Shown: positions 7,969 to 15,501, counted from the first letter of the stretch. The stretch is DNA of 30,791 nt from a virus (IMGVR_UViG_3300034082_000616:1-30791); one strand, 5' to 3'. Notes: generated by a model not told the origin, from the letters alone. Numbers and translations are program-made.

Positions 7969-9604
7969 CGTAGGAGCAGCGGCAAATGACGGAACAGGCG
8001 ATACTTTAAGAGCTTCGCAACAAAAAGCAAATGCAAATTTTACCGAGTTATATGGAATTGCGGGAGGTTCTTCAAGTTTACAAGCGGTTACCGATATAGG
8101 CAATACTACAGATAATAACATAGAATTTTCTTCAGGAGTTGGAGTTCTATTAGATAACACTTCGACATTAAGAAAAGGTACAATTGATGCAGGTTATGGG
8201 GGTGCAAATGGTATCGCTCAAATTTGTTCAGTAGGTTACGAATTGAAGTGGGAAGCTGGTCGTTTATATGTTATGGGCGATGGTGGCACAACTATTAGAG
8301 AAGTAAGCCACAATTTCACAACTACACCCGCTGCTACAGACGATGTGGCAAAAGGTTTTATAGTTGGTAGTAGATGGATTTTAGACGATGGTGATTTATA
8401 TGTTTGTACCGATAACACAAGTACGGCAGCCGTTTGGGTATTACAGCCAAATATTCCAACCAAAACAAGCGATTTAATAAATGATGGTGATGACGGAATA
8501 TCTCATTTTATTTCGTTAAATGATTTGCCTTCAAATGTTATTTTATACCCTACAAATGTAGCAAGTGATATTGGTGGATATGTTAAATTGGTTACTTCAA
8601 TTACCGATACTGATTATAATACAACCGCAGTAGATATTAGCACGGGTGCAATCACAACAACATCACAATTAATAAGCAGTTTAGCCACTCCGGCAAATAT
8701 TATTGTTGGTAATCCTGGAGTATTTAATATTACAACTATAGGAAATATTAGAAGAACAGCAGGGAGCGGAACAGCATCTTTTTATTTTCAAGTTTATAAG
8801 AGAACAAGCGGTGGAACTGAAACACTAATAACAACAAGCGACAATACTATCCCCGTTTTAGATAGTGGTACTTATATAGAATTTTCTTCTACTGCATTAT
8901 GGAATGACGGAATATTTTTAAGCACGGATAGAATTGTTTTAAAGTTTTACGGTAATAGAATTTCGGGCGGTTCAAATCCAACCTACGAGTTTCAATTTGG
9001 CGGTACAACTCCTGTAAGGTCATTTTTACCAATACCTTTAACGGTAGTTCCAGTTCTTAAATTAGACGGTTTGCAGGATGTAACTATTACAACTGTTGCA
9101 GATAATGATTTATTGATTTACGAAAATAGTACCTCGTTATGGAAAAATAAAACTATAACGGCTGCAATGTTACCGAGTGCAATTGATGCATCTAAAATTG
9201 ATGGAGGTAATGTTTCAAATACTGAATTTAGTTATTTAGATGGAGTTACAAGTTCAATCCAAACACAAATAGACTCAAAAGCCGATATTAATCCAAGACT
9301 TCAAACCGTTACAAGTTCGGCAACGGTTACACCAACGAGCGCAAATGATTTGGTAGTTATTACAGCTCAAGCTGCTGGTTTAACAATTGCAAATCCAACA
9401 GGCACAATGGTACAAGGTCAGGCTTTAATGATTAGAATCAAAGATAACGGAACGGCTCGAAGTATTGCTTATGGTACTAATTATAGAGCGTTAGGTATAA
9501 CACTACCAACTACAACCGTAATAAATAAGACTTTGTATTTAGGTTGTATATGGAACGCAACCGATACTAAATTTGATGTTGTTGGATTAAATCAGGAAGC
9601 CTAA
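7949..9604 (+). CDS. Tail fibre or baseplate-type protein
   Basis: The 551-residue product begins with a motif seen at the N-terminus of many phage fibre and baseplate proteins: VNVGAAANDGTGDTLR followed by ANANFTELYG. The middle is Thr/Asn/Ser-rich and beta-structured, without membrane segments. Residues about 415-460 carry AMLPSAIDASKIDGG and TEFSYLDGVTSSIQTQID, a repeat type common in trimeric fibre shafts. The C-terminal 90 residues form a compact beta domain. It probably mediates attachment together with the next gene. Its late position just before the lysis genes fits that role. Confidence 0.72.
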   Translation: MAQQIVNVGAAANDGTGDTLRASQQKANANFTELYGIAGGSSSLQAVTDIGNTTDNNIEFSSGVGVLLDNTSTLRKGTIDAGYGGANGIAQICSVGYELKWEAGRLYVMGDGGTTIREVSHNFTTTPAATDDVAKGFIVGSRWILDDGDLYVCTDNTSTAAVWVLQPNIPTKTSDLINDGDDGISHFISLNDLPSNVILYPTNVASDIGGYVKLVTSITDTDYNTTAVDISTGAITTTSQLISSLATPANIIVGNPGVFNITTIGNIRRTAGSGTASFYFQVYKRTSGGTETLITTSDNTIPVLDSGTYIEFSSTALWNDGIFLSTDRIVLKFYGNRISGGSNPTYEFQFGGTTPVRSFLPIPLTVVPVLKLDGLQDVTITTVADNDLLIYENSTSLWKNKTITAAMLPSAIDASKIDGGNVSNTEFSYLDGVTSSIQTQIDSKADINPRLQTVTSSATVTPTSANDLVVITAQAAGLTIANPTGTMVQGQALMIRIKDNGTARSIAYGTNYRALGITLPTTTVINKTLYLGCIWNATDTKFDVVGLNQEA

Positions 9605-9605
9605 T

Positions 9606-10400
9606 ATGTATTATAGTTTAATTAGCTCGATGGGCAAAGGGTTATCAGATGCGCAAAAATTTATTTTAGCCGCAGGAATAACAGACGCAACGCAAAAAAG
9701 CGCAATTAATACCTTAGTTGATGATTTAAAATCTTATGGTTTATGGAGTAAAATGAAAGCCATTTATCCAATGGTTGGAGGAACTGCTACGACACACCAA
9801 TATAATTTAAAAGATCCTCGTAATTTAGATGCTGCTTTTAGATTAGAATTTTATGGGGGATGGACACATTCAAGTACAGGAGCATTACCAAATGGAGGCG
9901 CTTATGCAGATACATTTTTAAACGCATTAACATCATTGACCAATAACAATTACCATTTGGGGCATTATTCACGGACTCAAAAAACAACAGGCGGAGAGGT
10001 TGATATGGGATGCGGAGAATTAGCAACTATTAAAATGATAGCAATTGACCAATATTACGCAGGAGCTGGAAAAGCGTTTGTGGCTGGAGATTATATCTCA
10101 AGTTTAATCTTAAATGCAGACACAAATACACTTGGAATGGTAGTAGGTAGTAGAACTTCGCAAACTTCTGCTAAATTATTTATGAACGCTGTACAAAAAG
10201 GAAGTACTTTGACATTAAGCAATCCAAATGTGCAACCAAATAGTAAGTTTTATTTAGGAGCGAATAATACTACTCCAATCGAATACTCAAATAAACAATG
10301 TGCTTTTGCATCAATAGGCGATGGATTATCAGATACAGAAGTATCTAATTTTTATACAGCCGTACAAGCATTTAACACAACTTTATCTCGTCAGGTATAA
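9606..10400 (+). CDS. Receptor-binding or fibre-tip candidate
   Basis: The 264-residue protein starts 1 nt after the fibre stop codon. A helical N-terminus (about residues 12-50, GLSDAQKFILAAGI and INTLVDDLKSYGLW) is followed by a beta-rich body. It ends with ASIGDGLSDTEVSNFYTAV and LSRQV, a concanavalin/LamG-like C-terminal pattern frequent in adsorption proteins of Bacteroidetes phages. Its role in host binding is inferred from that ending and from its place next to the fibre gene. No catalytic residues are apparent. Confidence 0.6.
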   Translation: MYYSLISSMGKGLSDAQKFILAAGITDATQKSAINTLVDDLKSYGLWSKMKAIYPMVGGTATTHQYNLKDPRNLDAAFRLEFYGGWTHSSTGALPNGGAYADTFLNALTSLTNNNYHLGHYSRTQKTTGGEVDMGCGELATIKMIAIDQYYAGAGKAFVAGDYISSLILNADTNTLGMVVGSRTSQTSAKLFMNAVQKGSTLTLSNPNVQPNSKFYLGANNTTPIEYSNKQCAFASIGDGLSDTEVSNFYTAVQAFNTTLSRQV

Positions 10401-10609
10401 TGAAAAAATATAAATTAACAACAGAACAAAAAGAAACTTTAATCAATCAAACTTATGACGGTGTACAATATTTTAATCCTACTTTAGATACAGATGGAAA
10501 TTGGTTTATTTCAATTGAGGAAGTAAATCAATGTACAAATGAATTATTTCAATGGGTTAAAGATTTGCCTTTAATAGAATATAATCCTATAAAAATGAAT
10601 TATTTTTAA
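10400..10609 (+). CDS. Small protein following the fibre genes
   Basis: The 69-residue product shares one base with the preceding stop codon. It is soluble, acidic to neutral, and rich in Asn, Tyr and Trp (DTDGNWFISIEEVNQC). I do not recognise it. The location after the adsorption genes suggests a fibre-associated or assembly helper protein, without direct evidence. Confidence 0.6.
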   Translation: MKKYKLTTEQKETLINQTYDGVQYFNPTLDTDGNWFISIEEVNQCTNELFQWVKDLPLIEYNPIKMNYF

Positions 10610-10619
10610 ATTTTGCATT

Positions 10620-11063
10620 ATGACATTACCAATTAAAAAAATAGAACCGATTACATTTATAGGAATTGCTTTGGCATTTATCGCTCCAATATACCCGTTA
10701 ATGGCCACCGTTTGCACGTTTATTGTGGCCGATGCTTTACTTGAAGTGATAAACTCATTTAAGAATAAGCAATTTTGCCCTACTTTTGTTAAAAGATTAG
10801 TATTAAAATTCTTATCTTATAATATTTGTTTGATAATTATATACGTTTTAGAGATCAATTTATTAGGCGAATTCGTTAAAATGATAGTTGGAATACCTTT
10901 ATTAATTACAAAGGTTATTAGCGTTGGTTTAATATGGTTAGAATTAAACTCAATAGACGAAAACTTTTATAAAATTACGGGTAAAAGATTCGTAAAAGAG
11001 TTTAAAAAAATGATTATATTTGGGAAGGAATTTAAAAACGAAATACAAGATGCAAATAAATAA
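10620..11063 (+). CDS. Holin
   Basis: The 147-residue membrane protein has predicted transmembrane segments at about residues 11-38, 61-82 and 86-108, with basic residues between them and a Lys-rich cytoplasmic tail. It overlaps the lysozyme gene by 14 nt. A multi-spanning small protein immediately before an endolysin without its own signal sequence is the classical arrangement for a holin, which permeabilises the inner membrane so that the lysozyme can reach the cell wall. It resembles the larger holin family of Bacteroidetes phages. Confidence 0.75.
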   Translation: MTLPIKKIEPITFIGIALAFIAPIYPLMATVCTFIVADALLEVINSFKNKQFCPTFVKRLVLKFLSYNICLIIIYVLEINLLGEFVKMIVGIPLLITKVISVGLIWLELNSIDENFYKITGKRFVKEFKKMIIFGKEFKNEIQDANK

Positions 11064-11499
11064 AGATTGTTTATTATTGATAGCAGAATTCGAAGGTTTA
11101 TCTTTGAAACCTTATCTTTGCCCTGCTAAAAAAGCGACAATAGGATACGGAAATACGTATTATAAAGATGGTAAAAAGGTTACAATGTTAGATAGTCCAA
11201 TAAGTAAAGAAGATGCGCTTATATTGCTTGAAAACGTTGTTAATTCATTTGCTAAAGAAGTAAACAAGTTAGTAAGTGCGCCACTTAATCAAAATCAATT
11301 TAATGCGGTTGTATCTTTTGCCTATAATGTAGGGATGGGTAACCTAAAAAATAGTACATTATTAAAATTAATTAATAAGGATCACAATCAAATTGCAATT
11401 GCAAACGAGTTTCTAAAATGGGTTAACGCAGGCGGTCAAAAGTCAAAAGGATTAGAACGTAGAAGAATTAAAGAATCACAAATTTATTTTAAAAAGTAA
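11050..11499 (+). CDS. GH24 lysozyme (endolysin)
   Basis: This is a T4/P22-type lysozyme that cleaves peptidoglycan between N-acetylmuramic acid and N-acetylglucosamine. Counting from the ATG at 11050 (149 residues), the catalytic Glu15 lies in AEFEGLSLKPYLCP, Cys24 replaces the usual Asp, and Thr30 lies in ATIGYGNT. This E-8-C-5-T spacing is an accepted variant of the family. NAVVSFAYNVG and a C-terminal GGQKSKGLERRRIKE are also typical. An upstream ATG at 11020 would add 10 residues before the normal start and overlap the holin by 44 nt, so 11050 is preferred. No signal peptide is visible, so export depends on the holin. Confidence 0.9.
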   Translation: MQINKDCLLLIAEFEGLSLKPYLCPAKKATIGYGNTYYKDGKKVTMLDSPISKEDALILLENVVNSFAKEVNKLVSAPLNQNQFNAVVSFAYNVGMGNLKNSTLLKLINKDHNQIAIANEFLKWVNAGGQKSKGLERRRIKESQIYFKK

Positions 11500-11503
11500 C
11501 AAA

Positions 11504-11665
11504 ATGGAAAAAAAAGATTTGATTAATTTAGCATTAAAAGAAGTAGCTATTAAATATAGTGAAAGTCCTGCAACTACTAACGCTGGCAGATGGTTAAGGT
11601 TAATTGTTAAGTATTTACCAACTGATTTAATTGTTAAGGCATTTGCTCATAAGTTGAGTAGGTAA
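11504..11665 (+). CDS. 53-residue protein at the end of the lysis cassette
   Basis: A short frame 4 nt after the lysozyme stop codon encodes a soluble, basic helical protein (LINLALKEVAIKY and GRWLRLIVKYLPTDLIVKAF). It precedes the late-operon terminator, so it belongs to the lysis cassette by position. It lacks a signal peptide or lipobox, so I cannot call it a spanin. Function unknown. Confidence 0.6.
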   Translation: MEKKDLINLALKEVAIKYSESPATTNAGRWLRLIVKYLPTDLIVKAFAHKLSR

Positions 11666-11700
11666 TTTAAACGGGATTAGGGTGTCTTCTGGTCGAAACT

Positions 11701-11734
11701 AAAACCTTGTAATTAATTTTATAAGGTTTTTTTT
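11701..11734 (+). terminator. Rho-independent terminator ending the late module
   Basis: A 12-bp stem (11701-11712 with 11719-11730, one G-T wobble) closes a TTAATT loop and runs into eight or more T. It separates the lysis genes from the promoter at 11742. Confidence 0.88.
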
Positions 11735-11741
11735 ATTTTTG

Positions 11742-11772
11742 TTTGCGTAATTAAATTTAATTACTATCTTTG
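11742..11772 (+). promoter_or_regulatory. Bacteroidetes-type promoter with palindromic spacer
   Basis: The -33 box TTTG (11742-11745) and the -7 box TATCTTTG (11765-11772) are 19 nt apart, matching the primary sigma-factor consensus of Bacteroidetes. The spacer is C plus the perfect 18-bp palindrome GTAATTAAATTTAATTAC (11747-11764), a likely operator. Transcription should begin near 11777, about 20 nt before the ATG at 11796. Confidence 0.88.
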
Positions 11773-11789
11773 TCAAATATTAATAACAA
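11742..11789 (+). repeat. 48-bp direct repeat, copy 1
   Basis: These 48 bases match 13258-13305 at 47 positions, the only difference being T11773 versus A13289. The repeat includes the whole promoter and the start of the leader. The two copies flank the cassette of four genes at 11796-13241. Confidence 0.9.
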
Positions 11790-11795
11790 TAAAAA

Positions 11796-12206
11796 ATGGA
11801 TAATATAAAAAAATGCACTTGTTGTAAATTAGATTTTCCAAAAACTAAAGATTATTTTTTTGTTAGAATAATTAAGCAACAAAATAAAAACGGAATAGGA
11901 ATTTATCATTTATTTAGAGCAATTTGTAAAAGTTGTAATAATAAAAAAACAGAGCAAAATAGAATAAAAAAGCGATGTAAAGAAATGAATTGTAATATTT
12001 CTGATTATAAAGAAAATTGGAAAAAACAATATTCAGAAACAAGGACTAAATATAAAATAGATGTTACAATAAGCAAATATCATTCAAAACATTTGACAGA
12101 TACTTATATTAAACAATTATATAGATGTATAGATGTACCAAAAGAAATGATTGAAACAAAAAGATTAATAATTAAACTAAAAAGAGAATTAAAAAATGGA
12201 AAGTAA
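11796..12206 (+). CDS. Zinc-ribbon, HNH-associated-type protein
   Basis: The 136-residue protein has two CxxC pairs, Cys7/Cys10 and Cys44/Cys47, spaced as in the N-terminal zinc ribbon of phage HNH homing-endonuclease-like proteins (KKCTCCKLDFPKTKDYF and AICKSCNNKK). The rest is very basic and ends in LTDTYIKQLY and KEMIETKRLIIKLKREL, a tail that such proteins also show. I see no HNH catalytic motif, so it is probably a DNA-binding relative rather than an active nuclease. It is the first gene behind the promoter at 11742 and overlaps the next gene by 11 nt. Confidence 0.6.
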   Translation: MDNIKKCTCCKLDFPKTKDYFFVRIIKQQNKNGIGIYHLFRAICKSCNNKKTEQNRIKKRCKEMNCNISDYKENWKKQYSETRTKYKIDVTISKYHSKHLTDTYIKQLYRCIDVPKEMIETKRLIIKLKRELKNGK

Positions 12207-12417
12207 AAGAGATTTAAATTTCGAAGTAAAAAACGCAAAGCAGTTAAATGAAATGCTTACAGGCGTATTAATGGACGTAAGACGTGGAACCCTTGACCAC
12301 GAAACAGTTAAAAGCATAACTCTTGTAGCTGACAAGATTAATAAAAATAATGTAAATATTTTAGAGTACAAAAAGATTACAAAACATAAAAACGAAATTG
12401 ATTTTTTCGAAAAATAA
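12196..12417 (+). CDS. Conserved small phage protein, possibly regulatory
   Basis: The 73-residue helical protein contains AKQLNEMLTGVLMDVRRGTL and ETVKSITLVADKINKN. This helical pattern is shared by small early proteins in several phages, but its function is unknown. It starts inside the last codons of the preceding gene (11-nt overlap ATGGAAAGTAA), suggesting coupled translation. Confidence 0.6.
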   Translation: MESKRDLNFEVKNAKQLNEMLTGVLMDVRRGTLDHETVKSITLVADKINKNNVNILEYKKITKHKNEIDFFEK

Positions 12418-12430
12418 AATAACTAAAACT

Positions 12431-12598
12431 ATGAATAAAAAACTAAAAGAACTATTCCTTAAATCAGGCTTAACAAAAGCCGAGTTTTCAAGGAAATGCG
12501 GAATTAAAAAACAAAATCTTAATCCGTATTTAACCGATTTGTATGAAATGAAACTTTCAACTTTTGAAAAAATAAAAAAGAATTATTATGGAAAATAA
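12431..12598 (+). CDS. Small helix-turn-helix (Cro/XRE-like) DNA-binding protein
   Basis: From the ATG at 12431 the product has 55 residues and one helix-turn-helix: KLKELFLKSGLTKAEFSRKC then GIKKQNLNPYLTDL. The frame extends upstream to an ATG at 12398, but that start would overlap the preceding gene, while 12431 has a clean A-rich leader. It sits behind a promoter with a palindromic operator-like spacer, so it is a candidate for the protein that binds those sites. That link is speculative. It overlaps the methyltransferase gene by 11 nt. Confidence 0.6.
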   Translation: MNKKLKELFLKSGLTKAEFSRKCGIKKQNLNPYLTDLYEMKLSTFEKIKKNYYGK

Positions 12599-13241
12599 AA
12601 TAAAGGTTTTAAATTTATATGCTTGTTTAGGTGGAAATCGTTACAAATGGGATGAGGTTGCAAATATTGAGGTTACTGCTGTTGAATGGGATGAGGAACT
12701 CGCAAAATTATATCAGGAACGTTTTCCAAATGATAAAGTAATAGTTACGGATGCACATCAATATTTATTAGACCATTACAAAGAATTTGATTTTATATGG
12801 AGTTCGCCACCGTGTCCAAGTCATTCAAGAGCAAGATTTGCACGAAAAAATACAACAAGTGCAATTTATCCAGACTTAAAATTATATGAAGAAGTAATAT
12901 TTTTAGATAATTATTTTGATGGTAAGTATTGTGTTGAAAATGTTATTCCTTATTATGATCCGTTAATTCCTGCAAAAAAAAGAGGTCGGCATTTATACTG
13001 GAGTAATTTTAATTTACCAAGCGATTTAAATGAAAGAAGTTCTTCTATAATGGAAAGTAAAGACGAAGTTAATAAATGGTGCGAATTTCACGATTATGAT
13101 TTTAGACAATATAAAGGAACTCAAAGATTAGATAAAATAGCACGTAATTTAGTGGACTATGAAGCAGGAAAAACTATTTTTGAAACATATTTAGGCATAG
13201 AAAAAAAGTCCATTATTAACCAGGTTTCAATTTTTGATTAA
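12588..13241 (+). CDS. dcm: Compact C5 DNA cytosine methyltransferase
   Basis: The 217-residue enzyme would transfer a methyl group from S-adenosylmethionine to C5 of cytosine. Visible motifs are the motif I region VLNLYACLGGNRYKW (residues 7-21), acidic motif II near Glu33, the catalytic SSPPCPSHS with Cys76, and ENV at 117-119. A motif VIII-like RGRHLYWS follows, and a C-terminal ARNLVDYEAGKTIFE stands for the last motif. It is about 100 residues shorter than free-standing C5 enzymes, because the target recognition region is nearly absent. No restriction partner is visible, so protection of phage DNA is the likely role. Confidence 0.82.
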   Translation: MENKIKVLNLYACLGGNRYKWDEVANIEVTAVEWDEELAKLYQERFPNDKVIVTDAHQYLLDHYKEFDFIWSSPPCPSHSRARFARKNTTSAIYPDLKLYEEVIFLDNYFDGKYCVENVIPYYDPLIPAKKRGRHLYWSNFNLPSDLNERSSSIMESKDEVNKWCEFHDYDFRQYKGTQRLDKIARNLVDYEAGKTIFETYLGIEKKSIINQVSIFD

Positions 13242-13257
13242 TTATTTTAATTATTTA

Positions 13258-13288
13258 TTTGCGTAATTAAATTTAATTACTATCTTTG
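13258..13288 (+). promoter_or_regulatory. Bacteroidetes-type promoter with palindromic spacer
   Basis: TTTG at 13258-13261 and TATCTTTG at 13281-13288 are 19 nt apart, with the perfect 18-bp palindrome at 13263-13280 between them. It probably drives the recombination and nucleotide-metabolism genes from 13320. Predicted start of transcription is near 13293. Confidence 0.88.
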
Positions 13289-13305
13289 ACAAATATTAAT
13301 AACAA
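13258..13305 (+). repeat. 48-bp direct repeat, copy 2
   Basis: This is the second copy of the repeat at 11742-11789 (47 of 48 bases identical), placed right after the methyltransferase gene. Confidence 0.9.
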
Positions 13306-13319
13306 AAACAAAACAAACC

Positions 13320-13412
13320 ATGAAAAACTTTCTTTTAAAATTAGACTACCAAATTAGATTTGCTTACATTTTAGCGATAATCTTTATTCTTAACTTTATC
13401 TTTAGAGCATAA
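13320..13412 (+). CDS. 30-residue single-pass membrane peptide
   Basis: The first frame behind the promoter at 13258 encodes a peptide with a basic N-terminus and one hydrophobic helix (FAYILAIIFILNFIF). The position 27 nt after the predicted transcription start and the 1-nt overlap with the next frame support that it is real. Function unknown. Confidence 0.5.
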   Translation: MKNFLLKLDYQIRFAYILAIIFILNFIFRA

Positions 13413-13513
13413 TGGAAAACAAAGAAAAATTTAACGAGTGGATGCAAAAGATTAAAAATATCTATTTTGCTGATAACGAACAAATGTGCAACGCTTACAC
13501 TAAAATCAATTAA
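13412..13513 (+). CDS. 33-residue small protein
   Basis: A short frame shares one base with the preceding stop codon and ends 2 nt before the next gene. It encodes MENKEKFNEWMQKIKNIYF and a short polar tail. The tight packing is the only support. Confidence 0.45.
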   Translation: MENKEKFNEWMQKIKNIYFADNEQMCNAYTKIN

Positions 13514-13515
13514 TT

Positions 13516-13767
13516 ATGAATAGTTACGACGCTTGGAAGGATGGAAGATTTGATAGTACATCACCAATAAATAAAATAGAAGTAGAAGCCGAAATTGTTA
13601 ACGGTTGGGACAACTTAACAGAAGCATATTATAGCGGACACGTTCACGCTTTTTACGATGTTCAAATAGAAATATTAAAAGAATTAGATATACTATTAGA
13701 GATAGCAAAATTAAACGCATCAGGAACAAAAAGTAGAATTGAGGATTTAATAAATAAATGTAAATAA
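13516..13767 (+). CDS. Small protein of unknown function
   Basis: The 83-residue acidic protein has an N-terminal WKDGRFDSTSP region and a long C-terminal helix (FYDVQIEILKELDILLEIAKL). No motif is recognised. It lies 1 nt before the next gene in the early operon driven from 13258. Confidence 0.6.
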   Translation: MNSYDAWKDGRFDSTSPINKIEVEAEIVNGWDNLTEAYYSGHVHAFYDVQIEILKELDILLEIAKLNASGTKSRIEDLINKCK

Positions 13768-13768
13768 G

Positions 13769-14215
13769 ATGGGATCAAATTCAGAAACATTTTTAGAATT
13801 AAGAGCGCAGGATTTCGTAACAATGTACGATGCAAGTTTCACAAAAAAAGAAGCGCAAAAAGTAGGTTTAAAACTTGTTACCGATTTACTGGATAATGGC
13901 AACGTTGAAAAAATGGAATTTATTGCAAATTTAGCACGTTTAAGCGAGGTTATAACAACTGCAATGACAGAAGCACGTAAACATATTACCGAAGAAAAAC
14001 AGACTGTTATGGGCGTTGAATTTACGCCAGTAAACGGGGGTAATACGATTAACTATTCAGAGGATGCAATTTACCAAGAATTAAAAGCGGATTTGGATGC
14101 ACGTGCTGAATTACTTAAATTAGCACAAAAACAAAGCGTAATTGATGCTTATGGTAATGATGTGCCAAGAGTAAGCACAACGCCACGCAAATCAAGTATA
14201 ACAATTAAATTTTAA
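13769..14215 (+). CDS. Conserved protein upstream of the ERF annealing protein
   Basis: The 148-residue protein is mainly helical. It has a conserved-looking C-terminal segment NTINYSEDAIYQELKADLDA followed by RAELLKLAQK, and a PRVSTTPRKSSITIKF end. Proteins with this C-terminus occur next to ERF or RecT genes in flavophages. A role in recombination, perhaps as partner of the annealing protein, is inferred from the neighbour only. It ends 4 nt before the ERF gene. Confidence 0.6.
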   Translation: MGSNSETFLELRAQDFVTMYDASFTKKEAQKVGLKLVTDLLDNGNVEKMEFIANLARLSEVITTAMTEARKHITEEKQTVMGVEFTPVNGGNTINYSEDAIYQELKADLDARAELLKLAQKQSVIDAYGNDVPRVSTTPRKSSITIKF

Positions 14216-14219
14216 TACT

Positions 14220-14705
14220 ATGAAAAATATAGCATCCGCATTAGTAAAAGCACAATTAGAAATGATAACACCAAAAAAAGGTAGTGTTAATCCATTCTTT
14301 AAAAATAAGTACGCAGATTTAAACGATGTTTTGGCAGCAGTTGTTCCAGCTTTAAATAATAACGGTATTGTATTATTACAACCGTTAGTTAATATCGAAG
14401 GGAAAAACTTTGTAAAGACGGTTTTAATGCATGAATCGGGCGAAATATTCGAATCTTTGGCAGAAATATTCTGTAAAAACACAAATGATGCACAGGCATA
14501 CGGGAGCGGTGTAACTTATGCACGTCGTTATAGTTTAAGTTCTATTTGTGGTATTGGTTCTGAGGATGACGATGCACAAAAAGCGGTACAAGCTAAACCA
14601 ATGGCAACGGCTGAAATATTAGCCAAAGCAAAGGCAACTAATGCAACAATGGCGCAAATTAAGACTAAATACAGCGTAACAGCTGAACAAGAAAAAAATT
14701 ATTAA
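14220..14705 (+). CDS. erf: ERF-family single-strand annealing protein
   Basis: The 161-residue protein matches the ERF family, which anneals complementary single strands during phage recombination and genome circularisation. Diagnostic segments are NPFFKNKYADLNDVLAAVVP (residues about 24-43), NNNGIVLLQP, and QAYGSGVTYARRYSLSSICG then SEDDDA (about 97-122). The C-terminal 40 residues are a less conserved Ala/Lys-rich tail. An SSB-like gene follows 71 nt downstream, completing a recombination pair. No 5'-3' exonuclease partner is recognised nearby. Confidence 0.85.
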   Translation: MKNIASALVKAQLEMITPKKGSVNPFFKNKYADLNDVLAAVVPALNNNGIVLLQPLVNIEGKNFVKTVLMHESGEIFESLAEIFCKNTNDAQAYGSGVTYARRYSLSSICGIGSEDDDAQKAVQAKPMATAEILAKAKATNATMAQIKTKYSVTAEQEKNY

Positions 14706-14716
14706 ACAACAATAAC

Positions 14717-14741
14717 AACTTGTGTAATAATTGCACAAGTT
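14717..14741 (+). other. Intergenic hairpin between annealing protein and SSB genes
   Basis: A perfect 8-bp inverted repeat, AACTTGTG (14717-14724) with CACAAGTT (14734-14741), surrounds a 9-nt AT-rich loop. There is no T tract, so it is not a standard terminator. It could act as an mRNA processing or stability element, or as a protein-binding site. Confidence 0.55.
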
Positions 14742-14776
14742 CAAAACTAAATATTAATCACTAAATAAATAAACAA

Positions 14777-15106
14777 ATGGCTTTAGAAGTAACAGGAGTA
14801 ATCGAAAACATTTTACCATTAGAAAAAGGACAGTCAAAAGATGGTAAACAATGGCAAAAACAAAGTTTCTTATTAAAAACAGCTGAACAATATAACAACC
14901 TTTATTGCTTTGAAATTTTCGGAGATGAGAAAGTAGAAAACTTTATTAAATTTAATAAAGTAGGGCAATCTGTAAAAGTAGATTTTAACGTTGGATGTAA
15001 TGAATGGAATGGCAAATACTTCACAAAATTATCAGCTTGGAAAATATTTAAAGCTGATTCAAAAGAAGAAACACCAGAAGAAATAGAAAATGATTTACCA
15101 TTTTAG
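14777..15106 (+). CDS. DUF3127 OB-fold single-strand-binding-like protein
   Basis: The 109-residue protein resembles DUF3127: VTGVIENILPLEKGQSKDGK at the start, then alternating strands typical of an OB fold (QSFLLKTAE, NLYCFEIFG, VKVDFNVG). It ends in an acidic tail closing with ENDLPF. That tip copies the acidic C-terminal tip of bacterial SSB proteins, which recruits partner enzymes. It probably coats single-stranded DNA during replication and recombination. The neighbouring ERF gene supports this. Confidence 0.78.
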   Translation: MALEVTGVIENILPLEKGQSKDGKQWQKQSFLLKTAEQYNNLYCFEIFGDEKVENFIKFNKVGQSVKVDFNVGCNEWNGKYFTKLSAWKIFKADSKEETPEEIENDLPF

Positions 15107-15118
15107 TATTAATAAAAT

Positions 15119-15138
15119 CCCCCTATTAATTTAGGGGG
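15119..15138 (+). terminator. GC-rich hairpin after the SSB-like gene
   Basis: A perfect 7-bp stem CCCCCTA / TAGGGGG (15119-15125 with 15132-15138) closes a TTAATT loop. The downstream T tract is missing (TAATTAAAACC follows), so termination is probably partial or the element protects the 3' end of the mRNA. Confidence 0.6.
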
Positions 15139-15159
15139 TAATTAAAACCAAAAAACAAA

Positions 15160-15501
15160 ATGATACCAGAAGAAAATAGAATTAATCACATCGTTATAAG
15201 TTCACAAGTTTTGAGTTATTATATTGCTGGAATGAAATCAGATAACTATTTTAAAAAAGTTTTATTAAAATTTACAAATAATTTTATTGAACAACTGAAA
15301 ACTATTGAATGGAAATATTTTGATAAAATGTTTAAAAAAGAAGAGGAAGCTGCTGTAATTATTTATGAAACTTATGACAACTTTATAAAAACAATTGCAT
15401 CCGTTCCAATTTGGGAAATGCAAAATGTGAGCCAAATTTTAGAAGCGTATAACAAAGATCCTAAAAGTATAGAAGGATTGGTAAAAAAGATATTAAGATG
15501 A
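15160..15501 (+). CDS. Hypothetical helical protein
   Basis: The 113-residue protein is Lys/Glu/Tyr-rich and predicted to be helical throughout, with no Cys and no membrane segment. It overlaps the next gene by 4 nt (ATGA). I do not recognise it. Its operon contains recombination and nucleotide-pool genes. Confidence 0.6.
   Translation: MIPEENRINHIVISSQVLSYYIAGMKSDNYFKKVLLKFTNNFIEQLKTIEWKYFDKMFKKEEEAAVIIYETYDNFIKTIASVPIWEMQNVSQILEAYNKDPKSIEGLVKKILR

Noticed and set aside
7949-10400. Diversity-generating retroelement targeting the fibre genes
   Set aside because: No reverse transcriptase gene and no template/variable repeat pair is visible in the window.
11015-11022. TATATTTG inside the holin gene as a promoter for the lysozyme
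   Set aside because: The sequence 19 nt upstream is GTAA, not a TTTG-like box, and the lysozyme gene is already coupled to the holin gene.
11020-11049. Longer lysozyme start at ATG 11020
   Set aside because: It would add ten residues ahead of the normal family start and increase the overlap with the holin gene from 14 to 44 nt.
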